Numbered from the stretch's first letter, positions 1-11,627 are shown. The stretch is 64,000 nt of DNA from Zygnema cylindricum (GCA_037447655.1 JBBHKE010001610.1:1-64000), one strand, 5' to 3'. Made by a program: numbers and translations. The notes: generated by a model from the sequence alone, not told the origin.

Positions 1-1286
1 TATGTCGGTGATAATTACGTGCGCGCTAATTGTCAACACTAACTTACGTAGACGTACGAAATTTGTCAGTCCGTATATTTCGACGTCAATGTGACGTTGT
101 ATAATTTGTCGCGCTGGATGTCAGTTCTGTCTGACAACCGTCAATGGTTACATGTAAATTATACGCATATGCGTAATTAATTACCAACAGTTATTAGCGA
201 CGGCTTACCAATGTAAACTCTAATAGTGTCGCGCTTTGGAGCTAATATTAAAGTAAATTTACTTTAATAAAGACTCTTAACTCTAATTACGTTTCTTTCA
301 GACGACGAAGTCGAAAAACTAACACTTATTACAGTTAAGTTTCACTCTAAATGAGTCGCAATTAGGAGATATCTTATCGAATGAACTTATAGCGACATAT
401 TATTGGACGACCACAATTACACGTAGCCATGTTATTAACCGTAGAACCGTGATGCTTGTAAAACAACCATAATACACAAACTAATTGTCCTTTAAAACTC
501 TTTTCCTGGAGAATTCCGTACATTTAATAATCTACCGCGTTTTTCACAACTGCGTTGTAAAATAATTTGGCGGTAAATTTTACAGATTCTTGCTTCGATT
601 TTTTGAATTTTTAAAAAAGTCAATATTTGGAATTCAAAACCAAATATTAAAATTTAAATTTTGATATCAGTTTATTTTCATAATGGATTGCCGCGTTTTT
701 ATGAATTCACGCTTTTATAATTTCTACGTATATATTGCACCTTCGGACAAGCTATGGCATTATCGAAATAGATTTTTCATTTGTGTATACATATACATCT
801 GACCCTCGTTGTTGACTACATGTCTCTCCTATAAATAGTCGCTTATTTTTCTGCTTATGTGGAGATTTATAACAATTTGGGGTAACTACGCGCCGAGATA
901 TAACGGAATATCTTATATATTATATCTTATAGTTGTTGTATCTTATATTATATCTTATACCTGTTGTGGAAGAGGTGATCGTAGAGATGAACAGTGTCGA
1001 ATCCGAAATGGCGAGTGGTGCAACCGAATTACCTTGTGTGGAGCCACTCGTGGAAAAAGCTTCGAGCGGAGAAGACAACAATGTCGTGCATGAGAGATCA
1101 GAAAGAGGGAACATGTATCAGAACCAGCAAAGTCATGTAGACAACCATATATACAAACGAAAAATGAATACACCATGAAAAAAAATAAAAGGGGAAATGA
1201 CCCAAAGAGAGAAAGGGGAAGAATACTCCCCTAAAGTGAAGTGGACAGAGAGAAAGGGAAGAATACTCCCATATAGTGAGTGAACC
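1..1286. other. Gene-free AT-rich stretch
   Basis: No gene is recognised here. All frames are short and broken by stops. The only ATG-started frame of any size runs + from 987 to 1178 (63 codons, hydrophilic, no known motif) and is not convincing alone. A short block containing gggaagaatactccc occurs twice at about 1217 and 1260. Confidence 0.6.
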
Positions 1287-1695
1287 CAGAATGCTAAGCC
1301 AAAAAGTAGCCACTAGGCTCTTTGGTCTTTATCACATTCTCTACAAAAGTTATCTCGTTACGACATCAAAGCAATAAATATTCCAACCGGAATAAGGGAA
1401 AATCCAAATCCGATCAAAAATACACTCCTTTCAAACCAACCGAAATACAAACAAGACACACACAACACAACCAAACCGTCAAGCTGCCCGAGGAAAGCAC
1501 AGCAAAGTCCTGATGTGCTCCCTTACGATCTCCAATCTCACACTTCCACCAAATGACAAACTTTGGAGGGAAACCTTCTGGACGTGGCCTTAGGCCGTGT
1601 GGATTAAAAACGAGGGCAAAAAAACAAGGAGAATAGTCTTACTCTATCTAGCCTCTACAGCTAGCTAGCAAGGAGAACAAAGAAAATGCAAATGC
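1287..1695. repeat. Dispersed direct repeat, copy 1
   Basis: This block and 2964-3252 share long stretches: aatgctaagcca at the left end, the segment from ccaaccgaaatacaaacaag through aagctgcccgaggaaagcac, and tttggagggaaacctt through the gcctctacagctagc motif at the right. Copy 1 carries about 100 bp extra near its left end. The pair is in direct orientation about 1.7 kb apart, so they could be decayed LTRs of one element or two copies of an unclassified repeat. No TG...CA ends or target-site duplication were found. Confidence 0.6.
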
Positions 1696-1799
1696 TCAAA
1701 AAAAAAAGTTCGTAATTGAACCAATCCACACCGAACCCCTACACGAGTGTCTAAATTACAAAGAAACGCTCCTGAACACGCAAGGCATCGTGATACTTA

Positions 1800-1995
1800 C
1801 AAACTCCTTTAATACTCTGGTGAGTACTAAAAGTGAACCAGACTTGGTCGAGGCAAGTCGGATTTTGCAGAGCTCCGTGGAATCGAACCCGCTCTGATTC
1901 CGAATAAACGTGTCAAAAACCACCGCTAAACACCAAAGTAATTAGTATCCTGCTAGGGTAAGCGTATCGGCGCTATGCCACGCTATGCCCAACTA
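1800..1995 (-). repeat. Possible tRNA-derived SINE fragment
   Basis: On the minus strand the sequence ggttcgattcc matches the Pol III B box exactly (about 1869-1879). Upstream on that strand tggcatagcgcc (about 1970-1981) resembles an A box. The spacing of about 90 nt is longer than usual, and no cloverleaf can be folded by eye, so this is at most a tRNA-derived SINE relic and not a tRNA gene. Confidence 0.25.
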
Positions 1996-2331
1996 TTAAG
2001 CGATGATAATTATAGGTGATAAATCATGCAATCTTGATATATATAATATATATTTTTATTTTGTTAAGTTTTCTGAATTGATTAAATTTGATAAGAGAAA
2101 AAGAAAAAAAAATTCAAATCTCAAACAAAATAAACATCCACTAGGTAACAAATTAAGTTGCACTAAAAGAAAAAAATATGAAGAATATTCATAAAAATTC
2201 AAAATAAAACACAATATACGGTAAAATTGGGCAAAAATGTTTCCCAAACCCGAATACCACGCTGCAAAAATCAAAAATCTGCGCCCAAAGGATGGTAATA
2301 TACTGACCTAGCGTTAAGAATTCTAAAAAAT
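1996..2331. other. AT-rich spacer, no gene
   Basis: Very A/T-rich sequence with short random frames. Nothing recognisable. Confidence 0.5.
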
Positions 2332-2420
2332 AAACCCTAAATCCGCCCAAACCCTAAATCTGCGGCCCAAACCCTAAATCTGCGGCCAAACCCTAATTCT
2401 GCAGATTAACCCTAAAAATT
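2332..2420. repeat. Telomere-like minisatellite (AAACCCTAA core)
   Basis: Four to five imperfect units of about 20 bp each begin with the plant telomere heptamer-like aaaccctaa followed by atctgcggcc. The unit is longer than a telomere repeat, so this is an interstitial minisatellite with a telomere-like core rather than a telomere. Confidence 0.7.
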
Positions 2421-2963
2421 TGACACAAAATTAGACCAAAATCTGCAGACTAGAAATAGAGTGGCAACAAGATACAAAGAAAAAATTGCAAGAAAAAAAA
2501 AAAAAAAACAAAACAAAATGTTTTTTTTTTTTTATATAAAATAAAATTTATAAATTTATTTAGTTTTATAATATTTTCTTCAAAGGCAAAACTGAAAGCA
2601 AAAGCAATAATGGAGAGACAGTAGAATGAAGCTTGTAGAAAAATAAAGCAAAGTCAAAAAGAAAAAACCAACTCAAAAATAGGAGGGAGAAAATCTAGAA
2701 ATGAAAAAAATAGATTTTTTATTGAAAATAATTTAATTTTTATATTTTTCTTCCTCCAGATTTATTTTATCACACAAAACTGAGAAGTACAACTAAAAAT
2801 GAAAGGTAAATAGGCAGGAAAATAGAAAAACAAAAACAAGAATAAAAATCAGATATGAAAGGTAATATTTTTTTAATGAAATAAAATTTATATTTTTAAT
2901 AATTTAATATTAAAAAAATAGACTTTTAGAAAATGTGATTTTGAAAAGTGGAGCTTTAGGACA
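2421..2963. other. AT-rich spacer, no gene
   Basis: Contains poly-A and poly-T runs and no coding frame. Nothing recognised. Confidence 0.5.
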
Positions 2964-3252
2964 AGAATGCTAAGCCAGGAGGTAGCTACTAGCACTCCTT
3001 CTTAGCCAACCGAAATACAAACAAGACACAAACACACAACCAAACCATCAAGCTGCCCGAGGAAAGCACAGGAAGGTACAGATATGCTCCTCCACGATCT
3101 CTATTTCCAAATTTCCACTAAAAGACCAAGTTTGGAGGGAAACCTTCCGGACGTGGCCTAATGTCGTGTGGATTAAAAATGTGGGCAGAAATAAAAGTGG
3201 AAATGTTCTTAACCTATCTAGCCTCTACAGCTAGCAAGCAAGGAGAATAAAC
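2964..3252. repeat. Dispersed direct repeat, copy 2
   Basis: Second copy of the repeat at 1287-1695, shorter at the left. It retains the aagctgcccgaggaaagcac segment and the tttggagggaaacctt segment with scattered substitutions. See copy 1 for interpretation. Confidence 0.6.
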
Positions 3253-3840
3253 ACACGTGGGCAATCGGTGAGAGAGAGAGCAAGAGAAAAGCTCCGCTGC
3301 CAAGAAAAAATTCTTGTCAAAAAGCTAAATTCTCTAAGTCTAAGAATTAGGCTAAGTAAGAGCTACGCTAGGCCTAAGCAAAATTAGCCTACGTCTAATC
3401 TACTTTACATGCATAAAACTACTTAAGATGTTGGCCAATAGGCGGCCAACATCGTCTGCCGTACGCCTGACAAAATCCACCGTCCGAGGGTAAAAACCCT
3501 CCCTAACTACATGTGCGCGCAAACCTACATGGGTTCGCGACTTAATAAAATATAATATATCGAAGCGTTGCTCGAAAATCGCGATACGCCTCCATACGAT
3601 ACTTCGCGTCGATACTGCCGAAATCGCGTGCATACGCACGAAACGATAAATAGCGCACGAAATAAAAGGTCTTGCATCAAATACTCGAAATCGCGTCACG
3701 TCGCCCAAACGATTTTTCGCATCCAACTTTTAAAATCGTGTACCTACGCACGAAATAAAACATATCGCACAAAATTAGTACCTTTCAACGAAAAACTGAA
3801 AATATGAATCAGAATTAAATTGCACGTGACAACAAAAATT
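3253..3840. other. Spacer with degenerate cgcacgaaat-type repeats
   Basis: No gene. From about 3560 to 3760 the motif acgcacgaaataaaa and relatives recur irregularly. They look like a degenerate forerunner of the minisatellite that follows. Confidence 0.4.
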
Positions 3841-4067
3841 ATGTGCGCGTGCCAAAATCGTGCGTGCATACATAAAACCGCGCGTGCATACATAAAACCG
3901 CGCGTGCATGCATAAAACCGAGCGAGCATGCCTTAAACTGCGCGTGCATACAAAATACCGTGCGTGCGTGCAGAATACCGCGCGTGCGTGAGAAATACTG
4001 CGCGTGCGTGAGAAATACGGCGCGTGCGTGCAAAATACCGCGCATGCGTGCATGATAACGTGCGCGT
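3841..4067. repeat. 20-bp minisatellite, about 11 copies
   Basis: Units of exactly 20 bp with consensus cgcgtgcatacataaaaccg repeat without spacers from 3861 to 4060, with diverged units at each edge. Later units change to cgcgtgcgtgagaaatactg. Apparent minus-strand ORFs of about 107-109 residues crossing the array are by-products of the periodicity. Confidence 0.9.
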
Positions 4068-4578
4068 GAGCAGCCAACGCGATGCGGCATGACAACAATG
4101 TGGATGGAGATTTGGAGAGTCAACCTACAACTTTTAACCCGCCGCAGTCCAGTCGAAAAAAACAACACGTTACAACAGAAAAAAATCGTTAGCGATTAAT
4201 TTTGTGGATGATCGCTGAGGAGCAAGAGAAGTGATACCGAAGCCTCACCCCCAAAACTACCAACAAGTTTTCCGAACAATTTTCGGGAAGCAAAGGATGT
4301 AGTGAGTTTTTCTACAACTATTCTCCCTTTACCTCATCAATCCACCTCTCGATTATTACTATTTTTGTGCGGTTTTCAATCATCTACAATGTTTTATTCT
4401 CTTATTTTTGAGTATATATTAATGTATGTTTCCTTTCTACATGTTGTTGTTGTTTACATATTAATGCGAATTATTTGAGTGTAATCTGTTGAAGATGAAA
4501 TGAGATTAAATATAGTTTTTTACTTTTGTAACCCTTTTCCTCATGGGTGTTATTTATTGGTTGCTATACGTATTTTTT

Positions 4579-4585
<7 letters not shown>
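4068..4585. other. Spacer, no gene
   Basis: No recognisable gene, RNA or repeat apart from short A/T tracts. Confidence 0.5.

Positions 4586-4661
<76 letters not shown>
4586..4661. repeat. (TA)n microsatellite
   Basis: About 38 uninterrupted TA dinucleotides. Confidence 0.97.
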
Positions 4662-4664
<3 letters not shown>

Positions 4665-5375
4665 GGAACAATATTTAGTTAGGATAAAACGGTCTACGGG
4701 ATTGTGATAAAAAAAGAGGGTGGAAAAGGCTGTGTCGTTCGTCTTTGGGATGGCGACGACATTACGTCGTCGCCTCATTTATGTCCACACATCATATAAT
4801 GAAAAAGAATTAAAAAAATGTCGTCACCCTCGATATGGACATTCGCGAAATCAATTAACCGGCGACGATATTATGTTTTTCGCCGTATAAACGAGAGTAT
4901 TGTACCATCAACGATGTCTTCTTCTCCTCGCCTGAATGTTGGACTCTAGGACGATGTGCAACAGCTGAAGTTCGGCGTTTCGTCGCCGCAATGTTGGAAC
5001 GTGATATAACAGTTTTCAATGGACGTTTGATTTGGATTTAGTGACGTCGGATAAATATTAAACTTCTCAAATATATATCACGACGAAATTTGTTTTTTCG
5101 TCGCCGCAATGTTAGAATGTCTGTGTAGCTGACTTCAATGAACATTCGACGCGGATTTTTTACGTCAGATAATTGTTGGACTTCTCAAATAAACTTGACG
5201 GCGAAATATGTATATTCATCGAAACAATATTGAAACCTCCGTTAACGTTGGTCGAACAAGGATTTGTTGTCGAAAACATTTTAACCATTTCTACATATTT
5301 AAAAAACAATTCTGACGCTCAAATGGAGTGATTTTTTAAGACTGTGTTTTCTTCGATGTCATTTGTTTTTTTTAT

Positions 5376-5893
5376 CGTTAATCTGCAATATTTTGCAATC
5401 GCGTTTCGATTTCTTTGCACTTGCGTAAAAAGCAACTCCATTGATCTCGGCAAATGACCGACTAAATGACCATCTAGTTATGTACTGGAATACAATCGAT
5501 TTCCTCCCTTAAACATCACTCAACTCGAAAAACCGCCGGCCGAGTGAAGAGAGGGATGACATATTAACCAACATGGAGAGAACAGACGAGTCACAAGTAG
5601 AAGTACAAATACATGAAAGGGTGGCGATAGAGTTTCTTTACCGTTAATCTGCAATATTTTGCAATCGCGTTTCGATTTCTTTGCACTTGCGTAAAAAACA
5701 ACTCCATTGATCCGGCAAACGACCGACTAAATGACCATGTAGTTATGTACTGGAATACAATCGATTTTCTCCCTTAAACATCACTCAACTCGAAAACCGC
5801 TGGCCGAGTGTAGAGAGGGACAACATATTAACCAACATGGAGAGAACGCAGGTGTCACAAGTAGAGGTACAAATACATGAAGCGGTGGCAAAA
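5376..5893. repeat. 266-bp tandem duplication
   Basis: The block starting cgttaatctgcaatattttg at 5376 is repeated at 5642 with more than 90% identity. Both units contain the segment accaacatggagagaac, which could open a short frame. In unit 2 that frame starts at 5838 and stops after about 36 codons at 5943. Confidence 0.9.
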
Positions 5894-6014
5894 AAGTTAG
5901 TGAAGGCAGAGAATGAAAGTGAGGGTGAAACTAATAATAAGTAGTTAAAGGACTAAAAAAGGGCATCGAATGACGAATGAAGTGGAAAAAAAAAAGGTTG
6001 ACAGATAAAAGTTG

Positions 6015-6960
6015 ACGAAAGAACTGGGGTTTTAACGAACGTGGTAGGAGAGGAAAAAAAATAATCAAATGAGAAAAGAAATTGAAAAAAGATCAGAAAA
6101 AAATGTCGTATGAGAAAGGGTGATAGAAAAAATAGGGTTTAAAACAAGGTGATTTTCCAGGTGAGGTAGAAAAAAAACAAGAGGAATCGGGTGTGGAGGA
6201 AATCGATAAAGCATTAGAACATGATGTCGTGGGAGAAACGGTGATGGAGAGAGAGGGTGTAAAGAAAAGTGTTTCTCGAGTGTGGTAAGAGAGGAAAAAG
6301 ACGAACCTGATGTTAATAGAAATGATAAAGGATTTGAAAAAGAGGTAAGAGAAAAAAAAGTCGTGAAAGAAGAGGGTGTAAAAAAAAGTGTTTTTGCAGG
6401 AGAGGTAGGAGAGGAAAAAGGTAAATCGGGTGAGGAGGGAAGTGATAAAGGGTTAAAAAAAAAGTTGGAAGAGAAATGGTGATTAAAGAAGAGGGTATAA
6501 AAGAGGGTGTGGTCGCTGAAGAGAAGGGAATTGAAAATGATTGCGAACAAAAGCTACGAGAGAAGTGGAAGGTAAAAAAAAATGGTAGAGTGGTGTCATC
6601 GCTCAAAAGATATGACATACAAGTAGAGATAGTCCAAGAATGAAAAAAAAAAATTAAGAGGAAAAAGATGAAGATTATGTCGCAACAAAGTCCGGGATGA
6701 TGAAAGAATCGTGGACGAAAGCGAACCAACCGAAAAAGAAAAGTCGCCCGAACAAATTCATCCCACCGACATTCTGTTGATAAAATTCGTGGGGGGAGCC
6801 TCAACCAAGGATGATCAAAGTTCGAAAAGTTCCGATAGAAAGAAATAAAAGGAATTTGTAAGTGATGATGAGGTTGCCATGCAACCTCTTTCACCAAATC
6901 GGGAAAAAACACCTGTTTTGGCCCTTCCGGGACAAGCGAGGCCCATTCAATCGGCTCTAT
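6015..6960 (+). pseudogene. Transposon ORF remnant with charged 118-bp repeats
   Basis: From about 6015 to 6560 a unit of about 118 bp (gagggtgtaaaaaaaagtgt at its core, at about 6253 and 6371, with diverged copies at about 6132 and 6489) repeats roughly four times. In the + frame it gives Lys/Glu/Gly-rich peptide such as EEKGKSGEEGSDKGLKK. Stops and frame changes break it. The frame at 6282-6482 is the longest piece. It probably belonged to an accessory protein of the surrounding transposon. Low complexity gives misleading minus-strand ORFs of 161 and 199 residues here. No function is assigned. Confidence 0.4.
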
Positions 6961-7620
6961 AGCGTGTAGAGGAGCCAGATTGGTATTTTACTCCCCCCAC
7001 CGAGGAAGAGAAAATGGATAGTTTCCGTCCAAGCGATGCCCATTACATTCTTGTAGAAGAATGACCAAAGCATTAGAGGTACAACGAACCGCGACCAATT
7101 GATCTATTAAAAAACCCTTTCCCGAAAATATTGGATATCCTTTCCAACGTAGCGGCTCATCCTACTTGGTTTTACATAGCGGGAGAAGAAAGAGGGTCGA
7201 ACTTAGGGTACATCTGACATTTCTAACCCGATGACCAACAATTCACTTGGATTGTGTAAGAAGATAATTACTATTTCGTCGATAAACCACAATTACTTCG
7301 ACATTACCATCCATAAGAACCTCGGTTATACACCATCCTCCAAAATGCTCGTAAAACCCCTGAACTAAAAAAGTTGAGAAAAGCACGCAATAAAATTTTG
7401 CACAAATTTCGCAACCTTGTTGTTAGGCGAGATTTTTTATGGGAAGTGTCGAAAGTGGTACTAGCGAACCGTCCTCCCCTCTCTCCGGAGGTAGTTGATC
7501 TTCCACGGTTAGTTGCGGAGCTGAGTTAGGAAGTTGCGGAGCAACGATAACAATTGAGAAATGTTTGGCGAATGGTGGCAAACCTCACTCGAAAGATGAA
7601 AAAAATACAAAAAAAATAGT
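6961..7620 (+). pseudogene. Decayed unidentified transposon ORF
   Basis: Translation of the + strand gives continuous protein-like pieces broken by stops and shifts. One is DWYFTPPTEEEKMDSF near 6975, and another is KKLRKARNKILHKFRNLVV, followed by VVLANRPPLSPEVVDLPRL, near 7365-7515. Amino-acid composition looks coding, but I do not recognise the family. It lies just upstream of the hairpin array and the transposase, so it is probably a second protein of the same element. Confidence 0.35.
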
Positions 7621-7810
7621 TTGGAGGGACACTCATCATAGCCGGAGAGTCGGTGAAGCATTTGCCGAGATAGTAAGTCTTTCACCAAGCTTAACTTTCC
7701 AAACCCATTTTTAATATATATTTGTATGTTTGCTAAACTAAGAATCTATATAGTAATAATAATATTATAATATTTTCATGTATTAATATGTAATATTCTC
7801 GTTGTTTATT

Positions 7811-8121
7811 CAGCGACAAGATAATGTCGTCGCTGATTCGGCAATGACATATTGTCGAAGTCGAACCAGCGACAAATAATTATCGTCGCTGAATTACCAA
7901 TGACGAATTGTCATCATTTATTCAGCGACGAGATAATGTCGTCGCCAATTTGGCAATGACATTATATTAATGTCAAATCAGCGACGATAAATTCTCGTTG
8001 CTGAATTTCCGACGATGGTTTTTCATCAGGTATTCAGCGACGACATAATGTCGTCGCCGATTTGGCAATGACATATTGTCGAAGCCGAACCAGCGACGAC
8101 AAATTATCCTCGCTGAAATGG
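7811..8121. repeat. Hairpin array 1: three 111-bp units
   Basis: Three tandem units start at 7811, 7921 and 8033. Each holds two short imperfect palindromes: ttcagcgacgagataatgtc followed by gtcgcc, and aaccagcgacaaataattat followed by cgtcgctg. The motif caatgacatat joins them. The same hairpins recur at 4752 and at 10.37-10.86 kb. Confidence 0.8.
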
Positions 8122-8395
8122 CACAAACATCCAAACATATTTATTTTCAAAGTTTTCCTTAATTTTACTTACCAACAATTATTTTTTATTGTTTTTTTTT
8201 TATCCTTATAAATAACAAAAAGTAAGGAGATGGTGGGTTGAAAGGGTGACCATAGTACAAAGCATAAGAGATACAAGCAATACGCTGTTTACGTCAGGCT
8301 TCAGGAAACGAAATGTGGCGGTAATGTAAGCACTACCGAAAAGGGGAAGGAAAGAAAAGCCTTGGGTGAGCCCTTTTCACGAAAAATAACTCGAG
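8122..8395. other. Spacer before the transposase remnant
   Basis: No clear motif. A lysine-rich frame leads into the helix-turn-helix region of the transposase and may be its broken N-terminus. Confidence 0.3.
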
Positions 8396-9922
8396 GATTT
8401 TTATCGATTTAAAAAAGCGGGTATGAAACTTTCTACGTCAATTGTGCAAGGGATGGCGTACGACATAATTATACGTTTGAAAGAAGAGCACGCGTAGAGT
8501 TATTTGACGAGTTCGGACGCGAGAGGACTACACGAATTACAAAAAGGTGGATCCAAAGGTTTCACGAGAAACATAATGTCGTCATCCATGCATATAAAGG
8601 CAAATTACAATATAGTCCGCAAAAAAATGATCAGAGTAAGAAAACCGTGGCTTATTACTTGGGCGTTTTAAAAAATGGCTTCCTTTCGGGAGAGACCTAT
8701 ACTTTAATGTTATCAATGATATTGTTATTTATTTTTTTGTGTCAAAGTTGTTGCATTTATCAAATGTAAAATATAAATTATTTTGATCCGATTTTTGTTT
8801 CATTGTCGTCATCTTCATTGTACGATCTAGGTGAGCTTGACGAAGATTTAGTGGAGAATACGGATGAGACCCATTTGATTTTAAATATGGACACAAGATA
8901 TTAGGCTTCCGTGGCGATAAAGTATTGAAGTATGCCGACGTTGCGGGTGGAGGCGAATCCATGACCTTGATGGTGCGTCTCACCGGAAGGGTGAATGCAC
9001 GGATTGAATCACCTAGACTTTTTCTCACGAACCATAATAAAAGTTACCCAATTCGAAATCTCCTCGACGATATTCTAAGTATGCATCCCCTTGTTTCGTT
9101 TTGTTTCTCGTGAATTGTTCGATTCTTCCCTCTGCTGTTCAACTCCCCTCATCATTTTCAATCCCCATTTTCTTTTTTTCCCTCCTTAATGTTATTTAAT
9201 TTAATGCCTTTTTTATTTTTTCCATATAACCAATAACAAGTATGTGCTATCGCAAATGTCCGAAAGGTTAGAATGACAAGAGAGTCTTCCCCCAATGGTT
9301 TGAGGACCGCAGATCGTATCAAGCCGATCCTTATGGTCGACAAAAATCAGTCTTCCTCAATAATTGTGGAGGACATAATATGTCCGAGGAGCTTAACCGC
9401 GTTTTGGTTGCAAAAATGACGGTGTTACAATTCTTTCCACTAAGTGCTACTCACTTGGTGTAACTGGTTGATTCGTTTGTAATATCAAAAATAAAAAAAG
9501 TTTACAGTAGGAAGTGGGAAAATTAGAAGATGTCGGGGGTTAGGAATGTACAATGGTGATAACCCTCTAACCGAGGTTGGTCCGGAAAGATATTAGGGTC
9601 GGGGAAAAGGTATTTTCTCGAGCTGGCAAGGGACTCCATTCGAGAAGTCTACCCCATGAAAGACAAGGATGGGATAAGATATGCTAAAAAAACAATGATT
9701 CAGTGTGGGTTGTCATTGAAAGACGGGACATGGCAAGAGGGAATGCTTACACATCAGTTGCAATGCATCATCAACAAACACCGAAACCATTTCGATGGCG
9801 AAGAAGTGCCACCATCTTTACCAAGGACACGGGAATCCCTCGAAAATTCTCTTGACGCCGAGGTGGATACTAAAAAAAAAGAGTTTACGGACGAACAATT
9901 TACGGAAGGGGACGAATTTTAA
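8396..9922 (+). pseudogene. Broken pogo/CENP-B-type DDE transposase
   Basis: The pieces appear in the expected order. A DNA-binding part reads RWIQRFHEKHNVVI then KGKLQYSPQKN (about 8545-8630). The first catalytic block is LVENTDETHLILNMD (about 8845-8900). The core KYADVAGGGESMTLMVRLTG runs from about 8928, ending at LLDDILSM (about 9085). The second catalytic block FLNNCGGHNMSEEL (about 9352-9395) leads into FFPLSATHLVQLVDSFVI (about 9430-9485), and the C-terminal frame ends at 9922. The family normally has Asp-Asn in the second block; here it is Asn-Asn, so a catalytic Asp is lost. Stops and frameshifts lie at about 8500, 8903 and 9265, with possible introns near 8700-8830 and 9085-9240. 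The protein is inactive. Confidence 0.8.
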
Positions 9923-10368
9923 GCCCTTGGGAATGCCTCAATATTCTCTTGTATTCCTTTATACTGGATTTTAAAGCGTAGAAGAGACATAGTTTTGTAG
10001 TTTTTGTTGCTTTGGCTTGTATTACCCGTTTAAAAGTGATAATAGTGTACGGATTTAGGTGGTACGAGTTACTAGACAATATAGTAAGGGTATAACGTCG
10101 TATAATGGGTCTTTTATTGCAAGTTTTTAATTAACTTCACTGTGAAGTAGGTATGCCAAAACGATGTACAACACTAGCATTTTATAATACATGATATTTT
10201 TTTGGCAATATATAAGTATGTGTAAGAGCTGTGGTTTGTCATGGTCAATGTAAAATTGTGTGTTTATTATTCATTTATGCGAAATATTATGTTGTACTTG
10301 GTTAATAATTTCTTTATTTTTTAGCTTTGATACACAAATTTGTTGTTTTTGACGTTATTCGTACTAGG
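9923..10368. other. 3' part of the transposon, no gene
   Basis: AT-rich sequence downstream of the transposase stop. No coding frame or repeat recognised. Confidence 0.4.
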
Positions 10369-10856
10369 CGACGAGCGCGCCACATCGCTGGTTGTTGTTG
10401 CACCAGTAACATGGATTTTGTCATTGTTATTTTATCATCGTAAATACTTTATGATGACATATGGGCTTTTTAGCGACGACTTTACCTCATAGCCGAAGCA
10501 TTTTTCAGCGATGACAAAACTTATTTAGTGTTTTTACCCAAACGGTTATATTACTAAATATCAACGACGATAATTTTTCGTCGCTGGAAGTTAAGAATAC
10601 ATGACAAAAGAAAAAAAAATAACAAAATACCTTGAATCCATTGCTGTAAATTCAGCGACGAAAATGTATCGTCGCTGGTTGTTTAGAATCCATGACAAAA
10701 AGAACAAAATAATAAACCACTTTCATTCAATAAATGTATAATCCAGCGACGAAAATGTCTCGTCGCTGGTATTTCCACATCCATTACATTATAAAAAAAA
10801 AAAATCTTCCATTCAGGTAAAATCCAGCGAGAATAATGTCTCGTCGCTGGCTGGTA
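10369..10856. repeat. Hairpin array 2: 82-93-bp units
   Basis: Near-palindromes with consensus cagcgacgaaaatgt followed by tcgtcgctgg occur at about 10561, 10651, 10744 and 10826, spaced 82-93 bp. Poorer copies lie at about 10371 and 10472. Linkers share aatccatgacaaaa. The arms match those of array 1, so both are probably subterminal repeats of the same transposon. Confidence 0.8.
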
Positions 10857-10870
10857 AAAATCCATGGGTA

Positions 10871-11594
10871 GGGGGAAAATTATTCCATAGCCGACGCAAA
10901 CATATACAAAACATAATCATTTAGTACAAAACACAAGATAATGATATATAGAGTGCAAAAAATAGTAATAACATGTACACATGACAAAAATATAGAATTA
11001 TGAATCGCAAATTTCGCTATCGTACAAATTGTGTAATTCAATATTGGCCCTGAAATCATACAATTTTCGATACATTTCCACTTTATCTTGAATCGTCTAT
11101 CTATTATCTTTTTTTAAATTCCAATTTTTAGTAATCATTTCACTATCCTCTTTCGCGTTTAAACAAATAAAAAATTGCAAATAACATGATGTCGATATAA
11201 ATTAGATGCGTTGTCCCCAACCTGAAAAAAAACAAAAAAATGACTTAAATTAAACTGTCAATCCGTTGAAAGTTCCTAGGATTTTTTTTGGGTTTTTGGA
11301 GTTTGTAATACATTTTTAAATAAATCGTAGTTTAAGCTGGAAAAAAATTAGTTCCTCATTTTTTTAATTTTTTAATTTTTATTTTTCTAAAAATCATTGT
11401 TTAATGACATTTCACGAAAATTAAACAAATGCACATGTCTATGTTTTTGAATCCATTGAGAATAGCAAGTGTGACAATAATATAGATTACAAATCCGACT
11501 GTTATTATGAAAATCTAACACTGAAATAACAAAAGAATACAAATTTCCCGTTCAAATATATTAAGCATTTGTCTTACCACCCTCACCATAAATA
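10871..11594. other. AT-rich spacer, no gene
   Basis: No recognisable coding, RNA or repeat structure. Confidence 0.5.
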
Positions 11595-11627
11595 TTAATT
11601 AACGTCATTAAAATTAACTAAAATCAA

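Larger units (their letters stand above)
4735..10870 (+). mobile_element. Decayed pogo-like (Tc1/mariner superfamily) DNA transposon
   Basis: A broken CENP-B/pogo-type transposase lies at about 8396-9922. A broken accessory reading frame lies upstream (6030-7620). Short inverted repeats of the cagcgacga...tcgtcgctg type occur near the left end (4752-4774, ggcgacgacattacgtcgtcgcc), in the middle and near the right end (10.37-10.86 kb). The shared hairpins suggest one element about 6 kb long. Exact termini and a TA target duplication could not be identified, so the boundaries are approximate. Confidence 0.55.

Noticed and set aside
3744-4168. Three overlapping minus-strand ORFs of 61-109 residues
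   Set aside because: Produced by the 20-bp minisatellite; Cys/His/Ala/Arg-rich repeat peptides with no family match.
6065-6912. Minus-strand ORFs of 161 and 199 residues
   Set aside because: Antisense of the purine-rich 118-bp repeats; Phe/Ser/Leu/Pro-rich low complexity.
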